Translations under genes and position numbers: made by a program
Shown: one piece after another, positions 1 to 5,747 of the stretch
Layout of the letters: every line of letters starts with the position of its first letter
Position numbering within the stretch: the stretch's first letter is position 1
NCBI GenBank assembly: GCA_039928615.1
Contig: JBDSSS010000110.1
Location: forward strand, 1-11,502
Source: JBDSSS01 sp039928615
GTDB lineage: Bacteria; Actinomycetota; Actinomycetes; Actinomycetales; Dermatophilaceae
Length of the DNA stretch: 11,502 bases
Direction: 5' to 3'
The notes under the pieces: generated by a model
Seen by the model: the letters and a program-made list of their open reading frames with translations, nothing else
Told to the model about the DNA's origin: nothing
Database searches by the model: none

Positions 1-521
1 GGCTTGCCGAGGTGGGCCAGCACGTCGTCCTTGAAGGCGCGGATCGGCGCGTCGTCGCGCTCGGCGACGGGGTAGTCGACCGGCGTCGTCTCGGGAACCT
101 CACGCGTCACCTCGCGGCCCTCGGCGATCCACATGGCCCGGCCCCCGTCGAGCAGGCGGACGTCCTCGTGCCCGAAGAGGGTGAAGACCCAGAGCGCGTA
201 AGCGGCCCACCAGTTGCTCTTGTCGCCGTAGATGACGACGGTCGTGTCGCGGGTGATGCCGCGTGAGCCCATCACCTCGGCGAAGCGGGCACCGTCGACG
301 TAGTCGCGGGCCACCGGGTCGTTGAGGTCGACGTGCCAGTCGATCTTCACGGCGCCGGGGATGTGACCGGTCGCGTAGAGGAGCACGTCCTCGTCGGACT
401 CGAGCAGGGCGATCCCGTCGGGAGCGCCCACCTGCCCGGCCGCGACCTGCTCCGCGAGCCACTCCGTCGTGACGAGGCGCTCGGGGTGGGCGTAGGACTG
501 GATCTTCGCGTCGGAGCTCAT
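1..521 (-). CDS. sseA: Thiosulfate/3-mercaptopyruvate sulfurtransferase, SseA type (3' part beyond left edge)
   Basis: This is a two-domain rhodanese-family sulfurtransferase, which moves sulfane sulfur from thiosulfate or 3-mercaptopyruvate to a thiophilic acceptor. The first 173 residues are visible and the gene runs off the left edge. They cover the N-terminal rhodanese domain: HPERLVTTEWL near residue 12, ESDEDVLLY (41-49), GHIPGAVKIDW (52-62), IYGDKSNWWAAYALWVFTLFGH (97-118) and the LLDGGR loop (123-128). Asp100 occupies the position of the catalytic Cys, as expected for the inactive first domain. The active cysteine should be in the second domain, outside the window. The sequence agrees closely with what I remember of M. 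tuberculosis SseA (Rv3283, about 297 residues). The ATG ending at 521 is chosen because the HPERLV alignment starts soon after it. GAGGAT 7-12 bases upstream could be a Shine-Dalgarno or a weak -10 box. Synteny predicts accA further left. Confidence 0.93.
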   Translation of the reverse strand, partial: MSSDAKIQSYAHPERLVTTEWLAEQVAAGQVGAPDGIALLESDEDVLLYATGHIPGAVKIDWHVDLNDPVARDYVDGARFAEVMGSRGITRDTTVVIYGDKSNWWAAYALWVFTLFGHEDVRLLDGGRAMWIAEGREVTREVPETTPVDYPVAERDDAPIRAFKDDVLAHLGK

Positions 522-558
522 GCCCCAATCCTCACACGGAGGTGCGTGCGGGCCGGCC

Positions 559-957
559 TCAGCCCAGTTTTTCCAGGTCGGCCCGGCACGACCGCTCGAA
601 GTCGCCGAGCTCGGTGATCGCGTCCTGCAGGTCGCGCAACCGCTGCTCGAGGTCGGCGCGGCGCTCGTCGATCTGGCCCAAGACGTACTCGAGCTGGGTC
701 CGGCGTCCCCGGGGGACGTCGAAGAGGTCGATGATCGTGCGGATCTCCTCGAGCGGGAAACCGAGTCGCTTGCCGCGCACGACGAGGCCGAGGCGGGTCC
801 GGTCGCGGCGGTGGTAGAGCCGCTGGGTGCCGCGGCGCTCGGGGGTGATCAGGCCGAGGTCCTCGTAGTGGCGCACCGTCCGGTGGGTCACCCCGAACTC
901 CTCCGCGACCTGCGCGATGGTCCAGGTCGGGTGGGCGGTCGTGGACTGGCTTGTCAT
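559..957 (-). CDS. MerR-family transcriptional regulator, LiuR-like
   Basis: This is a 132-residue DNA-binding protein. It has a MerR helix-turn-helix (WTIAQVAEEFGVTHRTVRHYE, about residues 12-32), a wing (LGLITPERRGTQRLYHRRD, 34-52), a second helical DNA-contact segment (RLGLVVRGKRLGFPLEEI, 55-72) and a long coiled-coil dimerisation helix (about 85-122). There is no C-terminal effector domain and no paired metal-binding cysteines; the single Cys124 lies in FERSCRADL near the end. The RGKRLGF..EIR.I.DL pattern is typical of regulators of branched-chain amino acid and acyl-CoA catabolism (LiuR group), not of metal or drug sensors. It is divergent from the acyl-CoA dehydrogenase gene, with a 24-bp near-palindrome between them, so it most likely controls that gene and itself. 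The ATG at 957 fits the usual MerR N-terminus. A possible -10 lies 7 bases upstream, suggesting a leaderless message. The ligand is unknown; an acyl-CoA or pathway intermediate is an inference. Confidence 0.9.
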   Translation of the reverse strand: MTSQSTTAHPTWTIAQVAEEFGVTHRTVRHYEDLGLITPERRGTQRLYHRRDRTRLGLVVRGKRLGFPLEEIRTIIDLFDVPRGRRTQLEYVLGQIDERRADLEQRLRDLQDAITELGDFERSCRADLEKLG

Positions 958-979
958 GGACCCGATCGTGCTTTACGTT
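951..979 (+). promoter_or_regulatory. Predicted promoter of the acyl-CoA dehydrogenase operon
   Basis: TTGTCA (951-956) and TACGTT (974-979) are separated by 17 bases. The -10 falls inside the left half of the palindromic operator, so a bound MerR dimer would sit on it. The predicted start near 986 gives a leader of about 44 bases that includes the Shine-Dalgarno at 1017-1023. The -35 overlaps the merR start codon on the other strand, so the two divergent promoters would interfere. Confidence 0.35.
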
Positions 980-993
980 TACGTCAACGTCAA
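965..993 (-). promoter_or_regulatory. Predicted promoter of the merR gene
   Basis: On the minus strand TTGACG (993-988) is followed by a 17-base spacer and CACGAT (970-965). The ATG at 957 comes 7 bases later, so transcription would begin at or next to the start codon. The -35 is close to consensus and the -10 is weak. The -35 lies inside the palindromic operator, which would allow autoregulation. This is prediction from sequence only. Confidence 0.4.
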
Positions 994-994
994 G
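971..994. promoter_or_regulatory. 24-bp near-palindromic operator in the merR/acyl-CoA dehydrogenase gap
   Basis: The left half reads CTTTACGTTTAC. The reverse complement of the right half reads CTTGACGTTGAC, so 10 of 12 positions agree and both mismatches are T versus G. ACGT recurs three times at 6-base steps (975, 981, 987), the middle one lying on the symmetry axis. It is a conspicuously AT-richer island in GC-rich surroundings and lies in the only gap between two divergent genes, one encoding a MerR dimer. From memory, proteobacterial LiuR sites have similar TTTACGT-type half-sites. The binding protein is inferred from position. Confidence 0.65.
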
Positions 995-1016
995 CAGCGC
1001 CACCCATGCTGCCGCC

Positions 1017-1023
1017 GAAGGGA
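1017..1023 (+). promoter_or_regulatory. Ribosome binding site of the acyl-CoA dehydrogenase gene
   Basis: GAAGGGA lies 6 bases before the ATG at 1030. It decides the start in favour of 1030 over the in-frame ATG at 1006, which has no comparable site and would add eight residues (MLPPKGTS) before the family's normal beginning. Confidence 0.7.
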
Positions 1024-1029
1024 ACATCG

Positions 1030-2214
1030 ATGTTCGAGCTCAGCCAGGACCATGAGGACTTCCGTGCCGTCGTGCGCGACTTCGCCGAGAAGGAGGTCGC
1101 GCCGCACATCGCGAAATGGGACGCCGACGCGCACTTCCCCGCCGAGCTCGTCCCGAAGATGGGAGACCTCGGCCTCTTCGGGCTCGTCGTCCCGGAGGAG
1201 TACGGCGGAAGCGCGGGTGACGGCGGCGGTGACTTCACCAGCCTCTGCGTCGCGATCGAGGAGCTCGGCCGCGTCGACCAGTCGATCGGGATCACCCTGT
1301 CGGCCGGCGTCGGCCTCGGGATCAACCCGATCCTCACCTACGGCAGCGCCGAGCAGAAGGAGCGCTTCCTGCCCGACCTCGTCTCCGGTCGGGCGCTCGC
1401 GGGCTTCGGGCTGACCGAGCCGGAGGCCGGCTCGGACGCCGGCGCCACCCGGACGAAGGCGGTGCGCGAGGGCGACGAGTGGGTCATCCGCGGGTCCAAG
1501 GCCTTCATCACCAACTCCGGCACCGACATCACCTCGGTCGTCACCGTCACCGCCCGGACCGGTAGCAACCCCGACGGCTCGGCGCAGCTGTCGGCGATCA
1601 TGGTCCCCGCCGGTACCCCCGGCCTCGTCGTCGAGCCCGCCTACCGCAAGCTCGGCTGGCACGTCTCCGACACGCACGGCCTCACCTTCGAGGACTGCCG
1701 CGTGCCGGCGGACCACCTGCTCGGCGCCGAGGGGGAGGGGTTCAAGCAGTTCCTCAAGACCCTCGACGACGGGCGCATCGCGATCTCGGCGCTCGCCCTC
1801 GGCTGTGCCCGGGCCTGCCTCGAGCTCGCCACCGACTACGCGAAGACGCGGATCGCCTTCGGCCGCCCGATCGGCGCCAACCAGGGCATCTCCTTCCAGC
1901 TCGCCGACCTCGCGGTGCTCGTCGAGGGGGCCCGGCTGCTCACCTACCGCGCGGCCTGGCTCAAGGACGAGCAGTCCGCCGGCCGGCGCTCGGTCAAGGA
2001 GGTCAAGCAGGCGGCCGCGATCGCCAAGCTCCAGTCGACCGAGGCCGCCGTCACCGCGACGCGGGTCGCGACCCAGGTCTTCGGCGGCAACGGCTTCATG
2101 GAGGAGTACCCCGTGGCGCGCTTCTACCGCGACGCCAAGATCCTCGAGATCGGCGAGGGCACCTCCGAGGTCCAGCGGATGCTCATCGCGCGCGGTCTCG
2201 GTCTGACGGCATGA
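1030..2214 (+). CDS. Acyl-CoA dehydrogenase, short/branched-chain type
   Basis: This FAD flavoenzyme oxidises an acyl-CoA to the trans-2-enoyl-CoA and passes electrons to ETF. It has 394 residues, normal for the family. Visible parts are the N-terminal helical domain (FELSQDHEDFRAVVRDFAEKEV), the FAD/substrate motifs GFGLTEPEAGSDAGATRT and WVIRGSKAFITNSG in the central beta domain, and the C-terminal helical domain with RIAFGRPIGANQGISFQLADLA and QVFGGNGFMEEYPVARFYRDAKI. The catalytic base is Glu376 in IGEGTSEVQ, the position used by short-, medium- and short/branched-chain enzymes. Isovaleryl-CoA dehydrogenase has its glutamate in an earlier helix and Ala here; that helix reads LDDGRIAIS, without the glutamate. 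The substrate is therefore probably a short straight or 2-methyl-branched acyl-CoA and not isovaleryl-CoA. The stop overlaps the next start (ATGA), so translation is probably coupled to the carboxyltransferase. Regulation by the divergent MerR is likely. Confidence 0.95.
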   Translation: MFELSQDHEDFRAVVRDFAEKEVAPHIAKWDADAHFPAELVPKMGDLGLFGLVVPEEYGGSAGDGGGDFTSLCVAIEELGRVDQSIGITLSAGVGLGINPILTYGSAEQKERFLPDLVSGRALAGFGLTEPEAGSDAGATRTKAVREGDEWVIRGSKAFITNSGTDITSVVTVTARTGSNPDGSAQLSAIMVPAGTPGLVVEPAYRKLGWHVSDTHGLTFEDCRVPADHLLGAEGEGFKQFLKTLDDGRIAISALALGCARACLELATDYAKTRIAFGRPIGANQGISFQLADLAVLVEGARLLTYRAAWLKDEQSAGRRSVKEVKQAAAIAKLQSTEAAVTATRVATQVFGGNGFMEEYPVARFYRDAKILEIGEGTSEVQRMLIARGLGLTA

Positions 2215-3767
2215 GCGAGCGGGACCCGCGCGTCGCCGACGTCCGTGCCCGGCTGCGGGCGGCCCACGAGGCCTCTGCCTCCGCGCCGGAGAAGGCGCAG
2301 GCCAAGCTCGACGCCCAGGGCAAGATCTACGTCCGCGACCGCATCGCGCTGCTCTTCGACGAGGGATCCTTCGTCGAGGACGGCCGCTACGCCAACGCGA
2401 TGCAGCCCGGCCTGCCGGCCGACGGCGTCGTCACCGGCCGCGGCACCGTCGACGGGCGGGCGGCGATCGTCATCGCCAACGACCCGACGGTCAAGGCAGG
2501 CTCGTGGGGAGCGCGGACCGTCGAGAAGATCGTGCGCGCCACCGAGATGGCCCTGCGCGAGGAGCTGCCGATCTTCTGGTTCGTCGACTCGGCTGGGGCC
2601 CGGATCACCGACCAGGTCGAGATGTTCCCCGGCCGCCGCGGAGCGGGCCGGATCTTCCACAACCAGGTCGCGCTCTCGGGCAAGGTCCCGCAGATCTGCT
2701 GCCTCTTCGGCCCGAGCGCCGCCGGCGGGGCCTACATCCCCAGCTTCTGCGACCTCATCATCATGGTCGAGGGCAACGCCTCGATGTACCTCGGCAGCCC
2801 GCGGATGGCCGAGATGGTCGTCGGCGAGAAGGTCTCCCTCGAGGAGATGGGCGGCGCGCGGATGCACTGCACCGTCAGCGGCGTCGGTGACCTGCTCGCC
2901 CAGGACGACGCCGAGGCGATCGAGCTCGCCCGGCTCTACTTCTCCTACGTGCCCGGCAACTGGCGCGACCAGCCCCCGACCTACCACGCGGAGGAGCCGG
3001 CGGCCCCGCTCACGCCCGAGACCGTCCCGGAGCGCGAGTCGGTGCCCTTCGACGTGCACGAGGTCATCGACGGCCTCGTCGACGACGACTCGTTCTTCGA
3101 GCTCAAACCGCTCTGGGCCGGTGAGCTCGTCATCGGCTACGGACGGCTGGGCGGCGAGACGATCGGCATCGTCGCCAACAACTCGATGGTCAAGGGCGGC
3201 GTGCTCTTCACCGACAGCGCCGACAAGGCGGCCCGCTTCATCTGGCTCTGCGATGCCTTCAACATCCCTCTCGTCTACCTCGCCGACGTCCCCGGCTTCA
3301 TGATCGGCTCCGAGGTCGAGCGCGGCGGGATCATCCGGCACGGCGCCAAGATGGTCAGCGCCGTGTCGTCGGCGACCGTCCCGCAGTTCTGCGTCATCGT
3401 CCGCAAGGCCTACGGCGCGGGTCTCTACGCGATGGGCGGACCCGGGTTCGGTCCCGACGCGACGATCGCCCTGCCCACGGCCCGGATCGCGGTGATGGGT
3501 CCGGAGGCGGCCGTCAACGCCGTCTACGCCAACACGATCGCGAAGGTCGAGCAGGAGCAGGGTGAGGCCGCCCGCGACGAGTTCGTCGCGCAACGGCGGC
3601 GGGAGTACGAGCAGGACGTCGACCTCGAGCGCCTCGCGGCGGATCTCGTGCTCGACTCGATCATCGAGGCCGATGAGCTGCGTAGCGACCTGACCCGCCG
3701 GCTGGCTTATGCTTCCCGGCGTGACCGTCACTTCAGCGAGCGCCGACGAGCGGTCCCGCCCGTCTGA
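2211..3767 (+). CDS. Acyl-CoA carboxylase carboxyltransferase (beta) subunit, MCC-like branch
   Basis: This 518-residue crotonase-fold carboxyltransferase moves CO2 from carboxybiotin to an acyl-CoA. The N-lobe has the CoA-side motif VDSAGARI (125-132) and oxyanion segment GPSAAGGAYIP (167-177). The C-lobe has the biotin-side segment KAYGAGLYAMGG (399-410). EMFPGRRGAGRIFHNQ, MYLGSP..AEMVVGE..SLEEMGGA.MHC and GFMIGSEVE..GI...GAKMV resemble methylcrotonyl-CoA carboxylase beta more than PccB, but the MCC signature GAGNYGMCGRAY is not conserved. Where PccB has its specificity Asp (AYDVM), this protein has Tyr406. It is coupled to the preceding dehydrogenase by a 4-base overlap, which suggests that it carboxylates the enoyl-CoA made there. 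No biotin carboxylase or carrier gene lies beside it, so it must borrow an alpha subunit. M. tuberculosis fadE13-accD2 is a comparable pair. The substrate is not assigned. Confidence 0.93.
   Translation: MSERDPRVADVRARLRAAHEASASAPEKAQAKLDAQGKIYVRDRIALLFDEGSFVEDGRYANAMQPGLPADGVVTGRGTVDGRAAIVIANDPTVKAGSWGARTVEKIVRATEMALREELPIFWFVDSAGARITDQVEMFPGRRGAGRIFHNQVALSGKVPQICCLFGPSAAGGAYIPSFCDLIIMVEGNASMYLGSPRMAEMVVGEKVSLEEMGGARMHCTVSGVGDLLAQDDAEAIELARLYFSYVPGNWRDQPPTYHAEEPAAPLTPETVPERESVPFDVHEVIDGLVDDDSFFELKPLWAGELVIGYGRLGGETIGIVANNSMVKGGVLFTDSADKAARFIWLCDAFNIPLVYLADVPGFMIGSEVERGGIIRHGAKMVSAVSSATVPQFCVIVRKAYGAGLYAMGGPGFGPDATIALPTARIAVMGPEAAVNAVYANTIAKVEQEQGEAARDEFVAQRRREYEQDVDLERLAADLVLDSIIEADELRSDLTRRLAYASRRDRHFSERRRAVPPV
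3708..3720 (+). promoter_or_regulatory. Predicted -10 box for a leaderless glycosyltransferase message
   Basis: TATGCT (3708-3713) lies exactly 7 bases before the GTG at 3721 and inside the end of the carboxyltransferase gene. No convincing -35 is present (GCGACC at 17 bases). The same arrangement occurs before other genes in this window. The gene could also simply be read through from the upstream operon. Confidence 0.4.
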
Positions 3768-5052
3768 GCCCGGCCGCGGTCGCGGGGGCCTGCTGGCCCG
3801 GCTGAGCCGCCTCGAGGACGTCGACCGCGACGCCGAGCGGTCCCGGCGGTTCTACCTGCGCTTCGCGGTGTGGTTCCCGCTCGCGGTGTTCGCCGTCTCC
3901 CGCCTCTACGTGCTCGTCGCCGGCGTCATCCTGGCCAAGAACCAGATCCCGCTGCCGATCGGCACGGCCAACATCCGGATCTTCTACCCCACCCCCGCGG
4001 ACCCCGGCTACCTCGCGGCCATGACGAACTGGGACGGCCAGTGGTACCGCGTCATCGCCGAGCAGGGCTATCCGGCCGTGCTCCCGCGCGCCGGCTGGGG
4101 CGGCATCGACATGAACCCGTGGGCCTTCTTCCCCGTGTTCCCGCTCCTCGTCGGCGCGGTGATGACGGTGACCGGTCTGCCCTTCATCGTCGTGGGCCCG
4201 CTGCTGTCGACGCTCATCGGCTTCGTCGCGATGTACCTCCTCTTCCGCCTCGTCGACCGGGCGGTGGGCCGCTGGGAGGCGATCGTCGCGGTCGTCGCGA
4301 CCTGCTTCTACATCGCCTCGCCCGTCTTCTCCGCGTCCTACACGGAGTCGCTCGCGCTCCTCGTCGTGACGACCTGCCTGCTGCTGCTCCGGGCCCGCCG
4401 CTACGGCTGGCTCGTCCTCGCGCTGCTCGTGCTGTCGCTGAGCCGCAACGTCGTCATCGCGATGGCGCCGGCGATCATCGCGCACGCCGCGATCCGGTGG
4501 CGCCAGGGCGACGAGGGCAGCAACCCGGTCCGTTTGCGCCTCGGGATGCTCGCGATGGCCGGGTATGCCGGCGCCCTCACCTTCCTCTGGCCGACGATCG
4601 TGACGATCGCGACGCAGACGCCGAACGCCTACAACGAGACGATGCTCGCCTGGAACATCCAGACGAAGGTCAAGCTCTACATGTGGTGGAACCTGCTCTA
4701 CCTGTATGCCGGGGTGCTGGGCCAGGTGCTCGGGGTGCTCGCCGTCGCCGCGTTCGCGTGGTTCATGCTGTCGCGACACTCGTGGCGGTGGGGCCCCGAG
4801 ATCTGGGGCTGGGCGGGCGCTTACCCGGCCTACATCATCCTCGTCACGAGCACGACGCCGAGCCGGATCCGCTACGCGCTGCTCGCCTTCCCCTTCACGC
4901 TCGTCATCGCGTGGTTCCTCAAGCTGCCCTGGATCGCACGCTGGCGCTGGCTGCTGCTCGGGCTCATCGTCCTCGTCGGAGCCGTCCAGATGTGGTGGTG
5001 GCTCGAGAACTACCTGCTCATCGAGAACCTCACCGACGACCTCTACCCCTGA
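3721..5052 (+). CDS. Polytopic membrane glycosyltransferase, GT-C fold, PIG-V-like mannosyltransferase
   Basis: This is an integral membrane protein of 443 residues with about ten hydrophobic segments after a charged cytosolic N-terminus of about 45 residues. The first long extracytoplasmic loop carries NWDGQWYRVIAEQGYP (103-118), whose acidic Asp105 is placed like the catalytic Asp of GT-C enzymes. NPWAFFPVFPLL (132-143) and SYTESLALL (206-214) follow; WD..WY, FFP.FP and Y.ES.A are hallmarks of PIG-V-type mannosyltransferases. Such enzymes take sugar from a polyprenyl-phosphate donor on the outer face. The acceptor (lipoglycan, wall polymer or protein) cannot be told from sequence. GTG 3721 is preferred over ATG 3709 because a -10-like hexamer lies 7 bases before it. 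Either start overlaps the carboxyltransferase gene (47 bases from 3721). The 3' end overlaps maf by 10 bases tail to tail. Its neighbours suggest no shared pathway. Confidence 0.85.
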   Translation: MTVTSASADERSRPSEPGRGRGGLLARLSRLEDVDRDAERSRRFYLRFAVWFPLAVFAVSRLYVLVAGVILAKNQIPLPIGTANIRIFYPTPADPGYLAAMTNWDGQWYRVIAEQGYPAVLPRAGWGGIDMNPWAFFPVFPLLVGAVMTVTGLPFIVVGPLLSTLIGFVAMYLLFRLVDRAVGRWEAIVAVVATCFYIASPVFSASYTESLALLVVTTCLLLLRARRYGWLVLALLVLSLSRNVVIAMAPAIIAHAAIRWRQGDEGSNPVRLRLGMLAMAGYAGALTFLWPTIVTIATQTPNAYNETMLAWNIQTKVKLYMWWNLLYLYAGVLGQVLGVLAVAAFAWFMLSRHSWRWGPEIWGWAGAYPAYIILVTSTTPSRIRYALLAFPFTLVIAWFLKLPWIARWRWLLLGLIVLVGAVQMWWWLENYLLIENLTDDLYP

Positions 5053-5711
5053 TCGGGAGTGCCGACGACGTCGAACCAGGCGACGTCGACCTCGGCCAGC
5101 AGCTCACGCAGGAGCGGGAGTGACAGGCCGACGACGTTGTGGTGGTCGCCCTCGATGCCGGTGACGAACGCACCGCCGAGCCCGTCCACGGTGAAGGCCC
5201 CGGCCACGAGGAGCGGTTCGCCCGTGGCGACGTAGGCATCGATCTCGTCGTCGCTCAGGTCGGCGAAGTGCACCGTCGTGGACGCGGTCGCGCCCAGCGT
5301 GCCGCCGCCCCCTGAGGCGCGGTCGTCGACGACCCAGTGGCCGGTGTGCAGCACGCCGGACCGGCCCCGCATCCCACGCCAGCGACGGGTCGCCTCGGCG
5401 GCGTCGGCCGGCTTGCCGTGGACCTCACCGGCCAGCTCGAGCACGGAGTCACAGCCGACGACGAGGTCTCCCGCCCCGCCCGCCGAGGCGACGGCCTCGG
5501 CCTTGGAGCGCGCCAGCAGCAGGGCCACGTCGGCCGGCTCGAGCGGGCCGTAGCGCTCCGTTGCCTCCGCGACGGCGCGGTCCTCGTCGACGTCGCTGAC
5601 GACGACGCGGGGGCGCACTCCCGCCGCCCGCAGCGTGGCGAGCCGGGCCGGTGAGGCCGACCCGAGCACGAGCGGGACGAGCGGGGGACGGTCGAGCGGG
5701 CTGGGCGGCAT
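5043..5711 (-). CDS. maf: Maf-family nucleoside triphosphate pyrophosphatase
   Basis: This cytosolic house-cleaning enzyme hydrolyses non-canonical or pyrimidine nucleoside triphosphates to the monophosphate and pyrophosphate; Maf proteins are also linked to arrest of septum formation. It has 222 residues. Family motifs are LGSASPAR (16-23, substrate-binding Ser and Arg), VSDVDED (38-44), VVGCDSV (84-90, the metal/catalytic acidic region), HGKP (98-101), HTGHWVV (122-128) and GAFTVDGLGGAFV..IEGDHHNVVGLSLPLL (171-201). The ATG at 5711 is supported by TATCAT 6 bases upstream, which suggests a leaderless message. It follows the DUF885 gene by 36 bases on the same strand and may also be read through from it. 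Its place beside the pccB-accE genes is widely conserved in actinobacteria. Which nucleotide it prefers cannot be read from sequence. Confidence 0.93.
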   Translation of the reverse strand: MPPSPLDRPPLVPLVLGSASPARLATLRAAGVRPRVVVSDVDEDRAVAEATERYGPLEPADVALLLARSKAEAVASAGGAGDLVVGCDSVLELAGEVHGKPADAAEATRRWRGMRGRSGVLHTGHWVVDDRASGGGGTLGATASTTVHFADLSDDEIDAYVATGEPLLVAGAFTVDGLGGAFVTGIEGDHHNVVGLSLPLLRELLAEVDVAWFDVVGTPDQG

Positions 5712-5723
5712 TCCGGAATGATA
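5712..5723 (-). promoter_or_regulatory. Predicted -10 box for leaderless maf
   Basis: On the minus strand TATCAT (5723-5718), a near-consensus -10, is followed by 6 bases and the maf ATG at 5711. No clear -35 is found at 16-18 bases (GGCCGA), and there is no Shine-Dalgarno. It lies in the 36-base gap after the DUF885 stop codon. Confidence 0.45.
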
Positions 5724-5747
5724 GGCCGAGCCCGCTGCGGTCGGCCC

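Noticed and set aside
971..994. Three phased ACGT units as iterons or a CRISPR-like repeat
   Set aside because: The units are too short and few, and the region is better explained as a palindromic operator between divergent genes.
520..1029. Upstream extension of the acyl-CoA dehydrogenase frame to 520
   Set aside because: It runs antisense through the merR gene, its residues do not resemble the family, and a good Shine-Dalgarno sits before ATG 1030.
1030..2214. Isovaleryl-CoA dehydrogenase (liuA) assignment suggested by the LiuR-like neighbour
   Set aside because: The catalytic glutamate is at the SCAD/SBCAD position (Glu376), and the alternative helix position reads LDDGRIAIS without the isovaleryl-type glutamate.
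2124..3731. Long minus-strand open frame opposite the carboxyltransferase gene
   Set aside because: Its product is rich in Asp, Arg, Val and Gly with no recognisable domain, and it lies opposite a gene with clear family motifs. Long antisense frames are expected in DNA with G/C third positions. The same applies to 5718-7451 and 7721-9481 on plus and 3733-4779 on minus.
5724..5747. Terminator between the DUF885 gene and maf
   Set aside because: The short gap has no stable stem with a T-run on the minus strand; I found no convincing intrinsic terminator anywhere in the window.
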